Shown in pieces: positions 1-13,719 of a stretch of DNA of 64,000 nucleotides (positions are counted from its first letter, which is position 1; each line of letters opens with the position of its first letter). The position numbers were made by a program, and so were the translations under genes. Source of the stretch: Portunus trituberculatus (Eukaryota; Arthropoda; Malacostraca; Decapoda; Portunidae); assembly GCF_017591435.1 (NCBI RefSeq), contig NC_059303.1, forward strand, positions 18,923,209 to 18,987,208, read 5' to 3'. Below the pieces are notes generated by a model. That model worked only from the letters and a program-made list of their open reading frames with translations. It did no database searches and was not told the origin of the DNA.

Positions 1-141
1 GTACATGGCACACACACACACACACACACACACCAGTACGTGAGTGAGTCTTCACGGACGTACCCTTTTCTTACGTGCGTGTCCTCTGGCTCCTGTATGT
101 AAGTTCGTATCTCCCCTCACATAGAGTACACTTTCCGAGAT

Positions 142-182
<41 letters not shown>

Positions 183-1560
183 CACGAGGTGCACAGGGCC
201 GCCGAGACACACACACGGCGCATCCGGCAAGGGTCTCGACACTGACCACTCGATGACAGCTAATTCTTATTTTTCAAGCACTTCTCGTGGCGCCCCCAGA
301 CACCCGCTTGGAGTAACGGGACGGCGGGTGGTAGGTGTGGGGGCGTGTGGGGTCGGGGGAGTGGCAGATCCTCACGTGGCTCCCCTGCAGGACTCGGTAC
401 AACACCACAACACTCCTCCCTCCCGGCGGCGCGGCGCAGGGAGTGCCACCATCGCTGGCTCTCTGCTGACTGGCGGTGCCACGGCCGTCACAGCCCCGCC
501 TCGAGCCTCTGCCAGCCTTCCCGCCCTCCCTCATTCCTCCCTCCGTCCCGCCACTCGCATCCCCCTCCCAGCCAGCCTCTGCCCCTCCTCCTCCTCCCGT
601 CGTAATCAGGTCTTGTAAGCATCCAGCGCAATACTCCAGACATTTACTTTATTTATTGCCGTCGATGGAGTAAACAAGGGAGCCGCGCTGCCCGCTGCCC
701 ACCCCGCGGCCCACCCCACCCTGGCCCCATCAATACGATCACTCACGCCCGCACCCAGACACCCTTAAGCCGATAGATTTATATGTTATTTCTCTCATGA
801 ATAACCAGAGCGCGTTACTCACGCCCCGCCCTGCCCCGCCGCGCCGCGCCGCGCCGCACCTCAAGGTGGACTCTTATCTGTTTATCAGCAGCAGCTTCCG
901 GGCCCTGGCGACACGGGCGTGGACACCGCCACTCCCGCTGCTAAAACGCCCTCCCTCATGAATTTCCACTCAGCCAGAGAGAATACTTTTGTAATTGGTA
1001 GTAATTGGTAGCCCGCGGCAGAGCAGCTCACTAACCCCCCTCGCCCTTACCCAGACCGTCCCTCCCGCCGCTCCTTGCTCCTCGCTCGTTAGCAATACAA
1101 GCCCATGACTCCACAGCCGCTCGGGGAGCGTCACGGCTACACGAGCGGCAGCAGCGGCACAGGATATATTATGTGCTGCGTGAGGTGGAGCACCAGCAGC
1201 AGCAAAAGCGCGAGGAGCACCACCACCACCAGCAGCACTGCCGAGGCATAACAGCACGCAGGCGAGGCGAGAGTCTGGCAGCCGCGCCCAGCTCAATCGT
1301 GGCCTCCTTACAGAAAATGGATCTGGCACCACGCCAGCACCAACTTGAGTATTTCATAAAAAAGCAACATACTCGACATCATTTATTATCCACGTTGTGC
1401 TCGCTAGTGTCCATTGGGGGCGAGCGGCGCGGCGGAGCGTTGGAGTGGGAGGAGCAGCACGTGCCTTGTAATTGGTGGTGTGGAGGTGCGGGGAGGGCGG
1501 GGAGGCGGTGGGAAGGGAAGGAAGCTGTAGAAGTGTCGCAGGGAACATGAGTTGTGGATC
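1..1560. other. GC- and CpG-rich stretch, possible promoter region of a gene to the left
   Basis: Rich in CpG and in Ala/Pro/Arg-coding accidental ORFs on both strands. It has CA tracts at 9-33 and 142-179, a GCC run near 835-860 and a CTTATCT (GATA-like) site near 872. No exon with family similarity was recognised. Its composition contrasts sharply with the AT-rich rest, so an unmethylated promoter or first exon is plausible but unproven. Confidence 0.3.
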
Positions 1561-1626
1561 TTAGTTGACTTTTATTTGCTTCCGAGCACAACGAGAATCA
1601 CCACTGTGCTTCCTGCTGCCAAGCCC

Positions 1627-1627
<1 letters not shown>

Positions 1628-1674
<47 letters not shown>
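1628..1674. repeat. (CT)n microsatellite
   Basis: About 23 uninterrupted CT units. Confidence 0.95.
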
Positions 1675-1676
<2 letters not shown>

Positions 1677-2099
1677 ATCGTGCAGAGAAACAGAGCCGTG
1701 CAAGTTATGACAAAGCCACTCCACCCGCCTCCCTTCACTCCCACACTGAGGACTCTTCGTCTTCACTGGCCTACATGTTACTTTATGAGCCTTACTTCAT
1801 CATGAATGTAGACTGCGTAGCTTATTCCCCCTTGGCGTGTTTATGTATCCCTTGCAAATAGACACGCGTGATAATAAAATAAAGACAAGTCACCGCCGGT
1901 CCATTTCTGAGTGAAGGGCAGTCCTCAGTCCCTTCTTTACCACCGCGCCGCCTCATCACTCTTCCCAGGCAACACCCGCAGGGCCACAACAAAACTGTTA
2001 GTATTCATTAGGTGTCCTCACGCTCCCCTACCAAAACACACCGTCCCACTAACTAACATCATCATTCTCCCCCGCAGCCTCCTCCCAGACTAAACCAAC

Positions 2100-2240
2100 G
2101 CTTCCACCGCTCTTTGTCAACGCCTCCAGCACACACCCCTACCACTACCACCACCACCACCTTACCCTTTCCTTCAACCGCCCTTCGTCCACGCCTCCAG
2201 CAGACCCCCCCAGCCACCACCACCACCACACTTTACTCTA
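2100..2240. repeat. Diverged tandem duplication, about 66 bp, with CCA runs
   Basis: CAACGCCTCCAGCA-type text followed by CCACCA runs and a CCCTTTCC-like tail occurs twice. No gene seen around it. Confidence 0.5.
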
Positions 2241-2371
2241 TCAGTCAAAGCTTTTCATCCCCTTTACCCTTTCCTTCCCGGTAAGAATGACCAGTTCAGA
2301 CACTCCCTCACTACCTGCCTCACGACCATATTACGTAACACTTCTGCTCTCACCTCCGCTACTTTCCAAGG

Positions 2372-2500
2372 GGTGTACTTAAGTGACTCGGGTTATTAAG
2401 GGTGTATTTACGGTCTTGAACAGAATAACACCTCCAGTACTTTCCCGAGTGTAATTTAAGCGACTTAGGCTATTAAGGGAGTATTTACGATGCAAACGAC
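2372..2500. repeat. Diverged tandem duplication, about 66 bp
   Basis: The pattern TTAAG.GACT..G..TATTAAGGG.GTATTTACG appears at about 2380-2431 and again at 2447-2498. The rest of 1860-3880 shows only CA/GA tracts (2932-2968, 3042-3069) and no gene. Confidence 0.6.
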
Positions 2501-2927
2501 AGATTAACAAGATTTCTACATTGTTAACACGAGAAACACACTTGAGAGACTAACGCATCTCTGTGGCCTCTGAGAATAGTCATAGTGGGAAATGCAAACA
2601 ATTCTGGATACGAGTGTAGTCTCTGAGAACGAATGTGGTATTACCGACAGTGAGCAAGCATGAACCACGACAATCTATCCCAGGAAACATAAAAATAGGC
2701 TTCACTTTTCACAGGATTCGAAGAGAGGCAAGCGTGAACCAAAGCGCCATTCATTCAGGCGTCAGGCAACTCCGTGGCGTCTCAGGATGGTGCTAAGCGA
2801 CCCGCGACCTTGAGTTGGTCATGCAGCCAGTAACACGGCCCGGCCCGCCTCAGTGATCCTTTTCTTAGCCACCACTACCATGAGGATTCTTGGTGACTGT
2901 ACGGTGATGGTGGAGAACATGTGAGGC

Positions 2928-2971
<44 letters not shown>

Positions 2972-3888
2972 TCCTTTACTCAGTAAGAAAACGAATTTAA
3001 ACTGAAGTATTAGTAGTTTTATTCGTGGTTTAGCTAGTTCCTACACACACACACACACACACACACACAATTACTGAGCATGCTTGATGACTGACGTGCA
3101 TGCAAAAAAATCCCTGTCGAGCTTCTGTGACTACAATGGTAGTGTTTAAGACGTTATTGTGTGCCTCTTATCCTTCCCTGCCTTCTTTCTTCCCTAATAG
3201 TTGTCTACACGCGCATATTGTCACGCGTCTGGTACAACTTATAGTATAAACTCACTATAACTCCCCCAGTCTTGCCACATCTTAACACATGTGGTTTGCT
3301 GGCTTTACGGCGAACATTAAACATTACGTAACTTCTTATTTTATGAGTAAGAACATTCCTGCACCTCCTCCACGGCAATCAGAGGCTGTAGTGAGCGTTA
3401 CTGTGACCAAGGCTTATCACCACCACTACCTCCGCCACTATCACCATTTCTTCCCCCGTGTCTCGCTCTGCTGCCAGCCTTCAAGGGACCGTGAGATGAG
3501 GCAACGCACGGTACACACCACTCACACTCGGAGAAAAACTATACCTACATCACACGCGCGCACACACACGTCGACGGAAAGTATTACGCGATACTAGCAC
3601 ATATGTGGACTAATAAGCTGTTGTGATCAATAGTAAGTGAGCTGTGATGTATGCATGCCTCTCTGTCTCACTCTCTCTCTCCCTCTCCCCATCTAGCTCT
3701 CGTCTCTTCCCTTCAGTCACGTTCACACTCCATACCAACACTTCATTAGCATACACACACTTGCCCTTCCCGGCTGAACAAATACCATAAGATGACCAGT
3801 GTTGTGTTCCGCAGCTCCGCCTTGCAGTGTGCCACCCTTTCGCGGGAATGAGGAACACACACACACACACACACATCGTAACCATAGC

Positions 3889-4142
3889 CACAAAGCAACT
3901 CTGCCCTGTCTCAGTTTTCCCTCAAGTTACATGTATACTTGGTTCTATATATTTCTTTTTGAATTTAAAGAATGGTCTTTGAATTTTCTTAGAACGTAGA
4001 ACGCAAGAAAATAGCCACAAACCAACGCCTGCCTCGGCATTCCCTAAAGTTATTATGTATACTTAATTCCATATATTTCTTTTAGTTAGAGAATGCAGTC
4101 TCTGATTTTTGTTTAGGGTATAGAATGTAAGAAAATATAAAG
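3889..4142. repeat. Tandem duplication, 127 bp period
   Basis: Two diverged copies starting CACAAAGCAAC (3889) and CACAAACCAAC (4016), each ending GCAAGAAAATA or GTAAGAAAATA. Confidence 0.7.
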
Positions 4143-4230
4143 CTGCAAGGAAGAGTACACGTGGCAGTCCATTTCGCTAGCCTCTCTTCCAACGTCAAGA
4201 GCTACGTGTTGCATACTGTCCTTGCTTCTA

Positions 4231-4440
4231 AGTAAATATTCCCTTTCAGATACTTTAATCCCTCTTTCAACGTCAAATTTTCACGCTATTCCTGGAGTTC
4301 AATAGTTTCATTGTCAATCCTTCTAATATAATGATAAATAAATATTCCATCTCAGACATTTTAATATCCCTCTTTCAACGTCAAATATTCATACTTGCCC
4401 GTTTTAAATATTTTCATTGTCGACCCCCCTCCCTTTCATC
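4231..4440. repeat. Tandem duplication, about 106 bp period
   Basis: TAAATATTCC...CCCTCTTTCAACGTCAAAT occurs from 4233 and again from 4339. Confidence 0.65.
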
Positions 4441-4563
4441 ATAATTCATTGTCAAACACTATTCTGAAGTCATAAATTATGCAAGCTAAACCACAATTCT
4501 TCTCAGCAAATGTTTCTCTTTGAGTCATGAACAATACCACATTACAGACCGCATACCATAGAG

Positions 4564-4892
4564 CAGTGGTTCCCAACCTTTTCCTAAGCGAGTACCACTT
4601 GAGTCCTAGACAGTCACCGCGTACCACCTGGCTCCAGAAAATTTCAATTCCAGCAAATATAAATTTCTTCACAAGTCGAACACAAATGAACTAACAATAA
4701 GGATTGTTTTAATGCGAGGAATGCACCTGTTTCTTCTTCGCCAGCTGATCGATGCTAGATTATCTTGTGTAAGACAATAATATTTCTTTTCTGAGAAATA
4801 AATTTATGTAATTCAATAAAAAAAAAATCGCATATAAACCAGAGAGTACTCATGTGCTGTACTACCTGGAAAGCACACTGTGGGAACCACTG
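4564..4892. mobile_element. hAT-like (Buster-type) MITE
   Basis: 329 bp bounded by CAGTGGTTCCCAACC on the left and the complement GTGGGAACCACTG on the right, a typical hAT end. Flanks CCATAGAG (4556-4563) and TTCTAGAG (4893-4900) share TAGAG and have TA at the centre of the 8 bp, as in Buster-type hAT duplications. No transposase remains. Confidence 0.75.
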
Positions 4893-5187
4893 TTCTAGAG
4901 CTATTAATTATTGCTCGTCAAGTCCCAGGTATCACTTAAGTTTTCATCTGACGCGATTGCATTCCTTTCCTTCCCTTAAGTCCCTTCCTTTTCATTTATG
5001 TTAAAGAAAACTATATGAAGTAATAACCCTTACACTGCCGGACCGCGCGCAGGTGTCTTTTGATGAACGGTACATGTCCGTCTTTGTCTTTTTAATATTT
5101 CCTTCAAGATATAGATACATTACGATAAGACACTTACTTCATCCTGGCTGCTGTTTCACATCTCAAATAATAACAATAAAAATACAT

Positions 5188-5191
5188 AATG

Positions 5192-5276
<85 letters not shown>
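5188..5276. repeat. (AAT)n microsatellite
   Basis: About 29 units; source of spurious poly-Asn and poly-Ile frames. Confidence 0.97.
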
Positions 5277-5278
<2 letters not shown>

Positions 5279-5449
5279 GATGAATAGATAAAAAGACTGA
5301 TTGATAGATAGCTATACATACAAAGAGAGACATGCAGACTAGACAATTAGATAGAAAGATAGCTAATTACATGAAGAAATAGATAAATCAATAAGAAAAA
5401 GAAACTCAACAATACAAATTAACACATTACCCTTCTCCTGCAATATTCG

Positions 5450-5521
<72 letters not shown>

Positions 5522-5536
5522 TAGTAGTAGTAGTTG
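5450..5536. repeat. (AGC)n then (AGT)n compound microsatellite
   Basis: CAG/AGC units with one interruption change abruptly to AGT units near 5507. Confidence 0.95.
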
Positions 5537-5727
5537 AGGGCATGACCTTACAGAAATGACTCAGCTCAGTGTGACAGTCCCCAGGTGGCCTCAGTGCAAC
5601 CCCTCCTCTCATTAGCTGCAGAAGAGAACAAGACCCATAAAGAATTGTTTGATAATCTACTTAATTGATAGGGAAATTTGTTTTTATACATTATAGTATT
5701 ATTTATTGCCCATCTTTCACTTGTTTT

Positions 5728-5838
<111 letters not shown>

Positions 5839-6429
5839 ACTATCATTATCATTATTCTTTTTGTTCTTTTTATTGGCTGAGGGAAGAAAGAAGGGCATGT
5901 TTCAATATAGCAGTAATAATGAAACACTTTCAATTTTCATATTATTTATTTACTTTTCAAGGCCAGAGATGAAAAGTTGTTTTTCATGAGTGTCTTTTCC
6001 ATTGACATAATGCAGAATTCTTGTTAAACTTCCAATAGAACCATGAAAAATAATCTTGAAATGTCCAATAACTTCCACTAAAGTCATAAAAACGTCCTAC
6101 TTACACTACTAACCATGAAAACACTTAAAACCACCAATTCATCATGAACACTCTCAATACTTTTCCATAGAATAGTAACAAGATCAACAAATTATGGTTT
6201 AACATTTCTGAATCAAGTCTTTCCCCATCACCACATACATATAACATTTTAACTTCTACAATGATACCAAAGTAAATATAAACTTGCTCTAATGTCTCTG
6301 CACGCATTATTCAGCACATTCTTTCCTCATGATTCAGGAGAAGGCAATGTGATGTGGTGGTTGCCTAATTCACACTAATGAGAAGAGCTGACGGTGACAC
6401 AAGACAGAAAAACTTGTGCACACAGCTTC

Positions 6430-6431
<2 letters not shown>

Positions 6432-6463
<32 letters not shown>
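6432..6463. repeat. (CA)n tract at the head of a SINE
   Basis: Abuts the tRNA-like promoter of the SINE that starts at 6464. Confidence 0.95.
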
Positions 6464-6465
<2 letters not shown>

Positions 6466-6981
6466 GCGTAATGTAGTGGTTAGCACGCTCGACTTACAAT
6501 CGAGAGGATCCGGGTTCGAGTCCCGTAGGCGGCGAGGTAAATGGGCAAGCCTCTTGATGTGTGGCCCCTGTTCACCTAGCAGCAAATAGGTTTGAGATGT
6601 AACTCGAGGGGTTGTGGCCTCGCTTTCCCGGTGTGTGGAGTGTGTTGTGGTCTCAGTCCTACCCGAAGATTGGTCTATGAGCTCTGAGCTCGCTCCGTAA
6701 TGGGGAAGACTGGCTGGGTAAGACCCTGTCTCCCTGCCCATCAAACCCAACGAAGCTGCTGAAGAAATGCATCGCCTGCGTTGAAGACCAGTAGCCAATC
6801 AACACCCACCATCATCTTGCGCCTGGGTCAAGCCCCAGTGACTTTACTCTCCTACTAAAGCTCCCTTCTTATCACCCACCTATTCTTCTCCTTTCCCCAC
6901 TTCCCCCCTCTGCCTTTTCTATCTAAGTTCCTGTTCCTGTTCCTGGCTGGGTGACCAGCAGACGATTGTGGTGAATTACAC
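6464..6981 (+). mobile_element. tRNA-Val-derived SINE (family 1, copy 1) with nested insertion
   Basis: The tRNA-like head (about 6464-6534) has an A box, TAGTGGTTAGCACGC, anticodon loop CTTACAA (TAC, Val) and B box GGTTCGAGTCC. The body runs to 6719, is interrupted at 6720-6942, and resumes as GACCAGCAGACG to GAATTACAC. CA-type repeats lie on both sides. Other copies of the family are at 9302-9479, 32505-32801, 56112-56395 and 62080-62370. Confidence 0.85.
6720..6952 (+). mobile_element. Short retroposon inserted in the SINE, with 10 bp target duplication
   Basis: CTGGCTGGGT occurs at 6710-6719 and again at 6943-6952, and the SINE body reads continuously if the segment between is removed. 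The insert ends in a GTTCCT repeat, like a retroposon tail. Its family is unknown. Confidence 0.65.
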
Positions 6982-7631
6982 ACACAAACACACACACACA
7001 TACACTTCACATAAGTATGAAAACTCTGTATGCATGTAGCCTGTACAGTAGTAGCAATAAACATTTACTAACACACACGTACATACACACATTGTAATAT
7101 TCACCATCTCACAACTCTAACATGATGCAAAATAAAAAGAATAGGAGCCATACAAACATTTTACGTATTCACTTCATATCTTTTGCTGGTGAACTCTGGA
7201 ATTCTTCACCCGTTTTTGTTCACTGCCAGTGGTTATGTAAGCACAAGGACAGTGGTGAAGCCTGTGGAGAAGCATATGCTAGTACAAAAGATAAGTGAAA
7301 TAAATGAAATAAATAAAAAAGCAAAATGATCAGATTCAGACTATTTTGGTAACCTCTTCTTCATTCATGTATACCTTTGTCAAAATGGTGTATGACAAAA
7401 ATTAGAATTTCAGCCAAAAATGCACATGAAATCTAAAATTGCTGGTAATACTTCCTGTACACATCACATATCAAAGAAGTTTTAATAATGAGTGATGTAA
7501 ACACATAAAAAGTAGAATTTCATATGACATACACAAAATTGGATAAATAGACTTCTTTCGAGTACATATTTCTTAAACTCAACATATGTCAGAGGCAAGA
7601 TACAACACACAAAATCATCTCCTGGAAGGCA

Positions 7632-7860
7632 AAATTACCCACACCACACCACTCCAAACCATGCTACACCACATCAAGCCACACCACCCCAACCCATGCT
7701 ACACCACACCACACCACCCTAAACAAAGCTAAGCAACACACCACACCACTCCAAATCACACTATACCACACCAAACCACACCATCCCAAACCACACTACA
7801 CCACACCATACCACCTCAGACCAAGTTTCACCACACCACACCACACCACATCAACAGGGC
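7632..7860. repeat. CCACACCAC-rich degenerate minisatellite
   Basis: Irregular recurrences of ACCACACCACNCCAAACCA and CTACACCACA. The remaining parts of 6985-8412 contain nothing recognisable as a gene. Confidence 0.75.
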
Positions 7861-8412
7861 AATGACACCACACTCCACTGTAGGTAAACTTTAATGTGAG
7901 TCTAACAATACTTTACACATGGAGCAAGAACAGGAAGAGGCATATGCATAAACTTTTCAAGGCTGAGTCCACAAATTTTGTAACTTTTTCTAATGAATCC
8001 CCCAAGAAAATGAGATATCCAGTTTTGTGATGCTGCCCTAATTGTATATTCATTCAATTTGGTGTACAGACAAATAAATCTATTTCTTTATATACCAGAC
8101 TGACAATCACATAAAGGATAGCCCAGATCATTTAAATTTCCACATATAAATGGCCTCATATGACATAACTCCTATCACTTATCTTCTTAGGTAAATACAA
8201 ATAGAAACATGTAATAACTATATAATCCTTCAGTTAATCCTTTCTTCCTGCTATGTTCATGAATGGGGAAGAAAAATTAATAAAAAAAGATAAAAGAATA
8301 CATCAACTAACACACTAATCATATAAATACACAAAGGCATGGAAGGGGGAGATGGTGAGGCAAGGCTAGAGGGGTGTTGGGAGGAGTGCAAGGTGCTAGG
8401 AAGGAGCCCCCA

Positions 8413-8559
8413 CTAGGAACTCTTTGGCCAGAACTTAGTTGTGGGGGCTCGGATGCCCTTCTTAACAGGACGCTTCTTGTCGTGATCTCGGGAGTCAGAA
8501 ACCAGAGCCTCATCCCCCTCTTGCGCCTGTGTCTTGAGAGAAGCTTTGATGTTCAGCAC
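8413..8559 (-). CDS. CSN7: CSN7 coding exon 6 (C-terminus, stop TAG 8415-8413)
   Basis: Begins VLNIKASLKT after GAG|GTG and ends with a basic tail, FWPKSS, then TAG. This follows the family pattern of a Lys-rich tail ending close to a K-W-like motif. The 3.1 kb intron upstream carries a truncated SINE and a CR1-like 3' end. Confidence 0.92.
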   Translation of the reverse strand: MLNIKASLKTQAQEGDEALVSDSRDHDKKRPVKKGIRAPTTKFWPKSS

Positions 8560-11500
8560 CTGAGGGAGAGGAATGTACTGTCATCTCACTGCTGCTGGGG
8601 AGGGAGTGAGTGACTGTGTGTTCTTCCCTAGTCGCTGCTTGCTTGTAAGGGATCTAGGTTAAGTTAAGTTGATCTGGTTCTATCTCTATGTTCATCCAGT
8701 TTTTACCTAGTTCATGTTGGTGAGTAAAAAGTTGTGCATGTATTCTTTTTTGGTTCCAGTTTACTCAGTTATACATGTCTCTGTTAAATTTGTCCCATTT
8801 TTCTTTTACTTTGAGTTAGTAAGTGAGTTTGTATAATCTTCCTTTACTTTCTTGCAGTTATCATTAATGTTCTTCCCAATATTTATCCTTCATCCTCTAC
8901 TGTCCTTCAAACTATCTTCTTAATCATTCATTCCCAGACCATCTCTTCCCTGATGTTTCTTCTTCCCCCTCCTCCACACCATCTCTAAGTGTAGGTTACT
9001 CTTACAATTAGTCTCTTTCCAATTATCTTTCTATTTTTCTCCTAAGTTCAGTTTCTGTGTTCATGGGATAGACCATACTTAAGTGTGCCATGCTAAGTAC
9101 TGGCACACTGCTGGCAGTGTCTCACTCCCCTGACACTTGTATGGTCTTATGGCAGTGAGGGAGACCAAGAGGATTATGCCACTCAAGATTCTCCTCTCCT
9201 TGGTGTTTTGGCTGCACATATCAGTCTCTATTGGAAGGTTGTGGAGTCTTGAGCCTGAGTGACATGTCTATTCCTTGCCTTGTGGTGCCTTGTGTGTGTG
9301 AGTTATTCACCACGGTCATCTGCTGGTTACCCAGCCAGCCTTTCCCCTACGGAAAGAGCTCAGAGCTCGTATTGACCAATCTTCGGGTAGGACTGAGACC
9401 ACATCACATACAACACACACTGGGAAAGCGAGGCCACAATCCCTTCAGTTACACCCCGTATCTATTTACTGCTAGGTGTGTGTGTGTTTGTGTATTTACC
9501 TAGTTGTATTTACCTTGTTGTATTGTACAGGGTTTGAGCAGGGCTCATAGTGTCCAGTCTCCAAGTCTCCATTTATTCAATTTTTCTTTAAAATTATGTA
9601 CATTATGTGCTGTAGCAACTATGTGTGCATGTGTGTTCATGTGCATGTGCATGTGTGTATGTGTGTGCATTTGAGTGTGTGTCGCAAGTCCCAGTGAAAT
9701 ATTTACTCAATGATCTCTCTTTCTCTCTCATTCAAATACACTTGTCATCAAAACAAGTATTATTGTGAATCTAATCCTGACTAGCATGATGATTCTTCCT
9801 GTGTCTGTCACAATGGCACTGCTTTCCCCAAGTGTGCTTCTCACAAAGGCCTCAAAAAGCACGTATCACTATCCTGTCTCTAACAGTGGGATGACAATTC
9901 TGAATGAGATGCGTAAATATGTGTATAAAATAACAAGTCGTTCACAAATTCTCAATGCTTTTTGTGTTACTAATTACTGCAACTGATATATTTTGACAAA
10001 CTTTATTACAGTTTCATGGACAATATTACAGACAAATACAGCACAGCAATGTCACTTCACTAGAATCAATTTATGTCAACATTACTGTTCATGGTTCCCT
10101 GTTTATCCTTACATGCCTGGTACACTTCATCCCATCATTCACCATTCATAAAATCTTTCAACAATTCTTTATCATTGTTGACTTTCATTATTCATTCCAT
10201 AATCTGTCTCTGTATTTCCAGCTTCCTATGACCTGAAATCATTTAATAAAGAGGTTTCAAGATATTCATCCCTTTCTTTTCACTAGCTCTCTTAGACCTG
10301 CATGGGGACTGGTAATTAAGTGGGTCTTTTCTTTAACTCTTTATGTTGTCCTTAGCCAGTTTTCCCCTCTTTCAAGAAAAAAAAACTTCATTGTATCTAC
10401 ACACGTATCTACTAAAACAATCTCTTCATGAAAAACGTCTTGAATGTCAAACAATGAATACATACAAAACTTAAGTAAAACACACATGACCAAATCTTTG
10501 TTCCTGCTGGACCAGTGACTGAGGCAGTATTCTTCCACTGAATCTCCTGAAGGAGTGGCATGTATATTGAGAACAGTATAATGTTTGTATTCTTCCTTTC
10601 CCTTAAAGATTTATTCAAGCATATCTGTAACAGTTCTAGATACCTTTTCTGTTCCTACTCAATATGTTAAGTATAGTCAGAGGAAGGTTATCATAAAATC
10701 TGTTTATAATCTATTGTTTGTGTAGTTTGGCTTAAAAAAAAATTTCAAAGGCATATTTGGTACTAATGTGGATAAACTTTTCTGTCCCTATTCCACATGC
10801 ATTATTCAAGGTAACACATAATGAGACTTACTTATAATCCAGTGACTGGATTGCAGCAGTACAAAAAAAAAATTATTTCTCTAAAATTTCAGCAACAAGT
10901 CTTTGTGGGAGAAAGAATCAGTGTTCAAATCTTGAAAGAAATAAAGATCTACTTCATCCTGTGTGTTCTCACCACCACAATCAACTCGTCTGTCTCATCT
11001 ACACACTGATATCCAGTGTTCTGTCATATTCCTATCAGTGTTATGTCAGGCTGAAGAGGAGCAAGTGTCAATCAGTACTCCTGTTGGTGTCCAGGAAGGA
11101 AGAGGTTCTCGCCCACAGCTGCTACCTACTACCACCACTCTAGTACAGTTCATTGAAAATATATAAAAAATTGCTTCTGTCACATTTCTAGGAGAACAAT
11201 TGTTCTTTCTATTGCTGGTGGTCAGGGCAAACCTCTGGCCAACATCTGCCTGAGACAGCCACCACTCAAGTATAGTCAGTGGAAAACATGAAGAGATTGG
11301 CTTAAAGTGTAATCATATTCCTAATCATATAACATCAGGCTGAGGAGCAAGTGTTGTTCTTTTCTCTAATAGTAGTCAGAGAAGAGACAGAGAAACATAG
11401 TTAGCAGAAAACATGAAAAGTTAGCTTATAGTGTCGTATCAAGCTGAGGAGGAACAAGTCATTCTTTCTCCTATTGGTAGTTAGTGAGGAGACAGAGAAG

Positions 11501-12729
11501 CGCAGTTAGCAGAAAACATGAAAAGTTGGCTTATAGTGTCATATCAGGCAGGGGAGGAACAAGCATCACTCCTTCTCCAGCTGGTGGTGAAGGTAGAGGC
11601 AGAGAAGTCATGGTCTTAACCTTGCTTGAGACCGCTGCCACTCACCTCAGTCTCCAGGGAGTTGCGGTGTTTGAGGTGCCGCTCCTTGTCAGTGTTGGCG
11701 CGGGTGATGAGCTGGTCGATGTTGGAGAGCATTGTGTCACAGGTATCACACCACGACTGTAGGAGAGACAAATGGGGATATACAATCAAGAGTAAGGTTA
11801 ATATTGTCCTTTTAACAGCAGAATAAAGAGGCATGGATAGGATGGAGCTGTCAAGAGGAAGTGTGTTGTTTAAGGGATAAGAAAATATACACATCAGAGT
11901 ACTCTTAACACCAAGGCTTTGTTCATTCATAAACATATAATGCCAGCAGAGTGTTGCAGTTGTGTATATTATATTAAATTCTTTTTACACTTTTTCAATA
12001 TGTTTTAGTGTATCTTTCTCAAAATGGATTCCCATTTTACTATGTTTAACTTTCCTAAAAGTCGTTATACAGAATGTTGTTTCTTTACAGTGAAAATTTG
12101 CATAAAACGTTAAGGGTCATTGTTTTCATGTCTGACGTATAGGGTGAATAACTTTTTTATGCATTTTTTTCAGTGATTCAAGTGTCATCTCGTACATGAA
12201 AATATATTTAGTAAGTATCAATAAAGGAATGAGAGAAAATCCATGTAGTACTTCTGTTTCAACCCTGTTCAGAAATTGGCATCTATGTTGGTCTAATTGT
12301 TTAATCTTTTGTTAACCTTGGACAAATCTCTCCTTTTACATCAAAATAAAAAACTAAATAAAAAAAACAATCACCATTTCACCACACATCTAATCCTTGC
12401 AAAACAGTGACACTCCTTCCACACCAAGCCACCAGTCACCTCCCACAGTCTAGTTACCCAACATTTTCACAATAAGGTCACCAGGGGGCATAGTGTGACA
12501 GAAGCCTAACACTGAACCTCCGCAGCACCACTAACACGGATGCCACTGACCTGCAGGGTGGCCACAATGTTAGGTAGGTCCTCTGGTTTGATGTCCCGGC
12601 CAATGGCATGGTCCAGCTCCAGGATACCATTCTTCTGATCCAGTTTGCCATGGATGATGTCTGAAGGGATAGGGAATGGATAATACAGTAGTAGTGGTGG
12701 TGGTGGTGGTGGTGGTGGTGGTGGTGGTG

Positions 12730-12815
<86 letters not shown>

Positions 12816-12839
12816 GGTGGTAGTAGTAGTAGTAGTGGT

Positions 12840-12924
<85 letters not shown>

Positions 12925-13675
12925 AAAAGGTAGTGGTAGTGGTGATGTCTGTTACCTACCACCAGTTAACAAAGAGTTATGAGTGTATAAGAATATTTGC
13001 AGCAATTGTCTACACTGCCATTTGAATAGTATCTTAATAAATTCCACGACAGCCCGTTAAAACTAGACAAGACACTGAAATAATATCAGGAATCTTTGCA
13101 GCAATACTCAACACCAATACCAGGAAACACAAACACATTCCACAACACCCTTTTAAAACCAGACACAAATTAATGAGATGTTGGAGAACCTTTCCAGCAA
13201 TACCTTAAAGTCCTGATAAATCCCAAAACAACCTGTCAAAACTGAACACTAAATTTATGAGCCTCTACATTAACTCTCCACAACTACCTGTGTACATGGC
13301 CTCTATGATGAGATCTTCAAGTTCCCTGGTGGAGGTGAGGCCCAGCTGTGTGCCAAGGGTGGCCAAGGGGATGCTCTTCTGACCCGTGGCCATCGAGACG
13401 ATGGTGAGGTGCCGCAGCTTGGTCAGCATGGTGGGAGTCAGTGTCGGGAACTTGGCAGACTCCCGCACATAGTCACCATACACGCCATACGCAAACAACT
13501 GCAGCAGCTCGTAGTACGGCGCCTGCTGTGGGGTGCTCTTCAACTGCCATGTGAAGGGATGATAATCAGGTTAATAACAAGAATAAGAATAGGAACAGAG
13601 GATCAACACCACCACCAATAATAATAACAATAAAAGAAAAACAAGAATAAAAAAAACAAGAATAAGACCAACAAC

Positions 13676-13719
<44 letters not shown>

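Noticed and set aside
253..618. 121-codon Arg/Pro/Ser-rich ORF
   Set aside because: GC-rich composition keeps several frames open at once; no motif, no splice signals, no family resemblance.
12570..12962. Poly-Thr/poly-Tyr ORF
   Set aside because: Frame through a GTG/GTA microsatellite; the real coding part here is CSN7 exon 4 at 12551-12660.
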